Assembly: GCA_037974665.1 (NCBI GenBank)
Contig: CM075780.1
Span: forward strand, 1,460,501-1,524,500
Source: Ehretia macrophylla
Lineage: Eukaryota; Streptophyta; Magnoliopsida; Boraginales; Ehretiaceae
DNA length: 64,000 bases
Reading direction: 5' to 3'
Each line of letters begins with the position of its first letter. Position 1 is the stretch's first letter. Below are positions 59,106 through 64,000 of this stretch, one piece after another. The position numbers were made by a program, and so were the translations under genes. The notes under the pieces are model-generated. The model was not told the DNA's origin and made no database searches. It saw only the letters and a list, made by a program, of their open reading frames with translations.

Positions 59106-59640
59106 GTCATGTTGAGGGCACAATTCCTATATGTGTTAACGGTTCACAGTCCCAGCCTAGAGAGATGGCCCATTCAAAAGGCCCAATGGGCTTAACGACA
59201 ACCCATACACTTTGCAAGACGTGATATCGACACGTTGTAGGGCCCTCTGATGTCTCGCGAGTCAGGTCGTCGTCCTTTTAACAGTTCATGACGGATGATC
59301 CGGGACGAAAAAATAGAGCAAAAGAATAAAAGTGCCTAAAACTGAGGAAAACGTTCGATTTTGGGCTCCAAAAATGGGCACAGTGACCAAGCTGGCTGCC
59401 CCCGTCGTAGAGCTCTCAGACTGCTTTGCAACAGTATGCTGTGCGCCGTGTAACTTCTTACGGATCAAAAGTTATGGGCACCGGAGCGACGGAGACCTTG
59501 TCACAAACACTACCTCCTCGGTTTGCGGGCCAAGCCTCTACGTGAAGCGAAGTTGTCTTGCCCAATGTTCCGTGGGATTCAGTAATAGAGATTTGGTGGA
59601 TATCTTGGCAACCCTAACCAGGGCAAAAAAAATTGAAAAG

Positions 59641-59751
59641 GGGGTGCAACACTGGGACTTCCCAGGGGGTCACCCATCCTAGTACTACTATCGCCCAAGC
59701 ACGCTTAACTTCGGAGTTCTGATGGGATCCGGTGCATTGGTGCTGGCACCC
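59641..59751 (-). pseudogene. 5S pseudogene 5S-62 (8-nt deletion)
   Basis: 111 nt: eight bases within about nt 6-13 are missing, breaking helix I and loop A. Other changes: C107A, T106C, G70T, T21C. Box A is intact, so it might still be transcribed, but the product could not fold normally. Confidence 0.9.
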
Positions 59752-60309
59752 GTCATGTTGCGGGCATAATTCCTATATGTGTTAACGGTTCACAGTCCCA
59801 GCCTTGAGAGATGGCCCATTCAAAAGGGCCAATGGGCTTAACGACAACCCATCCGCTTCAACAACATAGCATCCTCGCAAGACGTGATATCGACATATTG
59901 TAGGGCCCTCTGATGTCCTGCGAGTCAGGTTGTTGACCTTTTAACAGTTCACGACGTACGATCCGGGACAGAAAAACAGAGCAAAAGTAGAAAAGTGGCC
60001 TGAAATTGATGAAAACGTTCGATTTTTGGCTCCAAAAATGGGCACAACGAGCAAGCTGGCTGCCCATGTCGTGGAGCTCTCAGAGAGCTTTGCAACAGTA
60101 TGCTGTGCGCCGCGTAACTTCTTACGGATCAAAAGTTATGGGCACCGGAGCGACGGAGACCTGGTCACAAACCCTACACCCTCGGTTTGCGGGCCTAGTC
60201 TCTACGTGAAGCCAAGTTGTCTTGCCCAATGTTCCGTGGGATTCAGTATTAGAGATTTGGTGGATAAAGTGTATTGGCAACCCTAACCAGGGCAAAAAAA
60301 ATTGAAAAG

Positions 60310-60428
60310 GGGGTGCAACACAAGGACTTCCCAATGGGTCGCCCATCCTAGTACTACTCTCGCCGAAGCACGCTTAACTTCGGTGTTTTGATGGGATCCG
60401 GTGCATTAGTGCTGGTATGATCGCACCC
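60310..60428 (-). rRNA. 5S: 5S rRNA gene copy 5S-63
   Basis: Full length. Seven changes: C107T, C95T, C94A, T88C, G64C, T45A, G41A. Last 5S gene in the window. Confidence 0.93.
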
Positions 60429-61862
60429 GTCATGTTCAAGGCACAATTCCTATATTTGTTAACGGTTCATAGTCCCAGCCTAGAGAAATGGCCCATTCAA
60501 AAGGCCCAATGGGCTTAACGACAACCCATCCGCTTCAACAACGTAGCATCCTCGCAAGACGTGATATCGACACATTGTAGGGCCCTTTGATGTCCCACGA
60601 GTCAGGTTTTCATCCTTTTAAGAGTTCACGACGTACGATCTGGTACGAAAAAACAGAGCAAAAGAAGAAAAGTGGCCTGAAACTGATGAAAACTTTCGAT
60701 TTTGGGTTCTAAAAATTGGCACAACGAGCAAGCTGGCTGCCCCCGTCGTAGAGCTCTCAGAGAGCTTCGCAACGGTATGCTGTGCGCCGCGCAACTCCTT
60801 ACGGATCAAAAGTTATGGGCACCGGAGCGATAGAGACCTGGTCACAAACCCTACGCCCTCGGTTTACTGTCCCAGCCTGTCACACCCCAACCCGGCCTAT
60901 AAAGGTTAGATTAGGGTGTGATCTAAACATTCAAGTCACGTCTCGTACTTAACCGTTCATGAAGATTTAACACTTAACGTTTTGGCCTAAACTCCAAAAT
61001 TTTTCGGTAAACCGACAGCATAACGGCTGTAATTGGGCTCTTTGGTTTGACCTAATTCTCTAAACGCCTTAGTTATTCCAATCATTAATCCAATTCCATT
61101 AAGGACTCCTATTTGTCACCAACCGATTTGCCTACTAGTTTATCTTGGAAGTCTCGTTTGGTTAATAAGCCTAACATGATAACTATGTCCCGTTTATTTG
61201 TTAATTTTCTATCATGCGAGTACCTATTATCCTTTAGTTTGCAAATGAGCACCTAAGTGAAATTAGATAGAACTAACTTAGTTGATTGTTCATCTAGTGG
61301 TTTGAATGCCTACGATAACTACTAATTAAGAAAACGAAAGCAAACAACCAAATAAAAGTTCGTCCGGTTATAGATAGTACAATCCAAGAATTAGACCCAA
61401 ATTACAAGGGGGTCATTTACATCAATGAAATGAGTAGTTTGCAATCAAACACAACATCCATATAGCAACCACTTTCAGGCAAAGCACAAAAGCACGTAGG
61501 GACAGGAAATCACTCCAAGGAATCATCGTTAGGCACATTGTCCTCGGGTACTTGTACCTGTTCTTCTTCACCGGTGATGAAAAAGAGTGTGAGTCCTTAT
61601 GAACTCAGCGAGGGGGAAACGAGAATACATTTTGAAACTCATTTTCTAGTTCAATTATGAAAATTCCTTTTGAAAACATGTCACGTATTAAAAATAATAA
61701 GGTACGCAAATATATGAAACAAATCGAGTAACTGATACATTTACCAATCATTTCAAGGATACGGTGAGCATTTGCTCTCAATATCAATTTCGATTCATTT
61801 GGTGCGGCCAACTTCAATAATCCACTTATCGCTTCCAATTGGGTGTACTCCGGATGTACCCC

Positions 61863-61985
61863 GAAACCTACGACCCAGCTCTCCGAGGGTGGAATGCCAA
61901 GCGAGAGAAGGAATTGGACAATGGTAGTCACGGTAGCACCGGCAAGGCCTATGTCGCCCGGCGTGCGTGAAACACTACCATGCCA
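61863..61985 (-). other. Conserved LTR block, LTR D
   Basis: Copy of the block described at 30157-30280. Confidence 0.75.
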
Positions 61986-63740
61986 CACTGAAAGGTTGCA
62001 ACCTCGTATGCAATGCACATTTATAACATTTAACATATCACATTAGGAAGACAACAAAGTAGGTCGCCTCCGAGCAGTTATAAGATCGCACGTTGTCAAG
62101 TAATCAAACAAGGCACGATAAGACAAGTAATTTCACTTGAAAGACATATAGAGCCATATGAACATTAAACGGGCAGCCATGTAACACATGCAAGTCAAGC
62201 CATATAGCTCATTTCGAAGTCCACGTAATCAAGTGATACGATTATTCAACATGCAACAACATCTACGTGGGTTCGGTTGCAAGAAAAGCTTATTTGACAA
62301 CATGCAATGGTCAAAATCACATTTGAAGTTATAAGGCATTTACGGGTAGCCCACTAAGCATATAATTTCCACACAACATCCAAATGATCAACACTTAGCA
62401 AAACTACCTAGTCATTAAGGTTTCCATTTCGTGTATATTCGTGCAATTTGAGCCTCAACCCAACTCAAAGTCAATCTCAAACCATGCATCATTTAATTCA
62501 ACATCCTCAAACATTCAAAACAGTCCACACAACATCCCAAAGCTACAATCCCAAGTATTTATTTCAACAAGAGGAGTCACAACAATGTTTCTAAGTACAA
62601 CATTAAGTGAATCCCTTACTGCAATAGGATGTTTTCTCACAATCAATAGGATAATCAAACAATCTCCAAATCCAGTGAATAAGATGTCAAATTAAAGATT
62701 AAGAAGTTAACTAAAATCAGAAACAAACCTTGCATCAATTGGAGTTCGGAATCATTAGTTATAGCCGAAACAGTGAGGTAGCACAAAACTGTCCAAATTT
62801 GCACACTTTTCAGAAATTGACATTTTTGAGGTCCTTAGGGTCAGTTTTAGCCTTGGTCCATTTCTGACAATTGTCCAGAACTGAAAAATCTAGTAAAGTC
62901 AGTTACGAAGTGCATTTTGGACATCATTTACGAACTCAAATATGGTTCGTTCCACAAGGTCAGTGCATCTGCCAAAACCTGCTTCATTTTTCCAGATTTC
63001 CTGATTTGGACACATTTCAAAGATTTGCCATGTTGAGGACCTTAGAGTCAAAATTATCTTCGGCCTATTTCTGGAAAAAAATGTTCAAAACTATCCAAAA
63101 TAGTCACCTACCAATTGTCATGCATTTTCAACATCATTTGCCCAGCTAAACTTACCTTGAAACAAACTGGTCAGAGAGTTGTCAACAATCCGACTTCACC
63201 TAGCATCACTTTCAAGCCAAGATCTTGCCATGCATGGTTGTTTAAGCTTATGAACGACCTTATAACTCAAGTACAGAAGAAAATACACACATTTATGAGC
63301 ATGCATGTGGATTTTTGAAGAGTTTTCAAAAGGTTTTAGCCCTCACCCTAGCAATCAACCCAAAAGATGCTCAAAAACCTTGTTGAAGCTCAAATCTCTT
63401 CTTCTTCTTGCTTAACCGAGATTCCAACTAGCTTTTCTCTATTTTTCCTAGCTTAGTGATCAATATCTTAGCACATTCATGAGGTTAGAACAAGAAGAAA
63501 AGAAATGGAAGCTTAAAACTCACCTAGGGCCGAAATGAAGGCTTCAAAGGACATGCAAGTGTAGTTTTCGCATCATAGCTTGTTTGCTTGAGTTTCTTTG
63601 ATGGTTGCTTGTCTTGTTGCACCATATGATGAAGAAGATGAGCTAGGAGGTGGAGAGAACTCAGCCAAAACCGAAATGGAGAGAGGAAATGAGAGGGAAG
63701 TGAGAGAAAAGAAGGAGAAATGAAAGAGAAATGAAAGAAT

Positions 63741-63770
63741 ATGACAAAGAATGACAAAGAATGACAAAGA
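63741..63770. repeat. Short tandem repeat in LTR D
   Basis: Three exact copies of ATGACAAAGA next to a purine-rich tract. The A and B LTRs have a single copy of a similar motif, so it expanded in this copy. Confidence 0.8.
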
Positions 63771-64000
63771 GTGATGTTTTGCATTGTTCTAAGCATATGG
63801 TCGGCCTTGGGCAGCCCATTTTCAGTCTTTTTGAGTCTTCAAGGAGTATTTTGAAATGGCTAGCACGGGCATGGAGCACTTGGTCGAAAATGGTGGAGAT
63901 TTGAGGAGAATTTGAGCAATTTTTTATGCATTGTGTTAACTATTTTGTCATAGTTTGTCTAGGACTAATTTTTTATGCATTTGTGTCATTAGAATTGTCA

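Larger units (their letters stand above)
56776..60877 (-). repeat. 5S rDNA array, block 4 (minus strand)
   Basis: Begins in mid-spacer at the second strand switch and holds six genes. Spacing 673, 676, 674, 654 and 669 bp, reflecting small deletions (18-20 bp near 59210 in the spacer, 8 nt in 5S-62). Ends where LTR D is inserted. Confidence 0.95.
60878..64000 (-). mobile_element. LTR D, incomplete at window end
   Basis: Starts TGTCACACCCCAACCCGG, the element A family LTR end, in minus orientation, directly after spacer sequence (last five bases CAGCC, the predicted target duplication). 3123 bp are in the window without reaching the other terminus. Its first part matches solo LTR B (reversed) better than element A. 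It includes the conserved block at 61863-61985 and three exact 10-bp repeats ATGACAAAGA at 63741-63770. Whether it is a solo LTR or the 3' LTR of a whole element lies outside the window. Confidence 0.88.

Noticed and set aside
503-60800. Dozens of recurring 60-120 aa reading frames on both strands (for example proteins starting MGESSTRMGDPLG or MIRKELRGAQHT), looking like a tandem protein family
   Set aside because: They are translations of the 5S gene's 3' half and the spacer, repeated because the DNA repeats. They are open on both strands, are broken at random by indels, and start inside the rRNA gene.
1-64000. tRNA, snoRNA or 45S rDNA genes in the spacers
   Set aside because: No cloverleaf, C/D or H/ACA pattern, and no 18S/25S segments were seen by eye.

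Overview
The window is a piece of a flowering-plant nuclear genome. It is almost entirely a tandem 5S ribosomal DNA array broken up by long-LTR Ty3/Gypsy retrotransposon sequence. No intact host protein-coding gene was found. Evidence for a plant: the 119-nt 5S gene is the standard angiosperm type, each copy is followed by T-tracts, and the mobile elements are plant chromovirus-type elements with a PBS matching plant initiator tRNA-Met. I cannot name the species.

Layout. (1) 1-29198: 43 5S units on the minus strand, about 676 bp each (119-bp gene plus about 557-bp spacer). (2) 29199-41027: one full-length but dead Ty3/Gypsy element (11.8 kb, LTRs of about 3.5 kb, minus orientation, 5-bp target duplication ACCCT) inserted about 30 bp past the 3' end of a 5S gene. 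(3) 41028-41347: the rest of that minus-strand unit (gene 5S-44). (4) 41348 to about 56776: the array runs in the opposite direction (plus strand), beginning with a 5S gene cut at nt 55, then 12 near-complete genes, interrupted by two solo LTRs (43915-47017 and 52163-55882). (5) About 56776-60877: minus-strand units again (6 genes). (6) 60878-64000: the start of another minus-orientation LTR that leaves the window.

I count 62 full or nearly full 5S genes, one 65-nt partial gene and one 49-nt gene fragment. None equals the majority sequence; most carry 2-13 changes, many of them C-to-T or G-to-A. Functional 5S arrays are normally much more uniform, so this looks like an ageing, poorly homogenised and retrotransposon-invaded part or edge of an array. 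Local block duplications of 1-3 units at offsets of 2, 16, 17 and 26 units show that the array still changes by unequal exchange or conversion.

Numbering: 5S changes are written on the transcribed strand, nt 1-119, against the majority base of this window. Box A is about nt 50-64, the intermediate element 67-72 and box C about 80-97. The most notable signals are the two strand-switch junctions, the agreement of all four LTR orientations with the flanking 5S strand, a conserved block of about 125 bp shared by otherwise divergent LTRs, and two promoter haplotypes in the 5S spacer.
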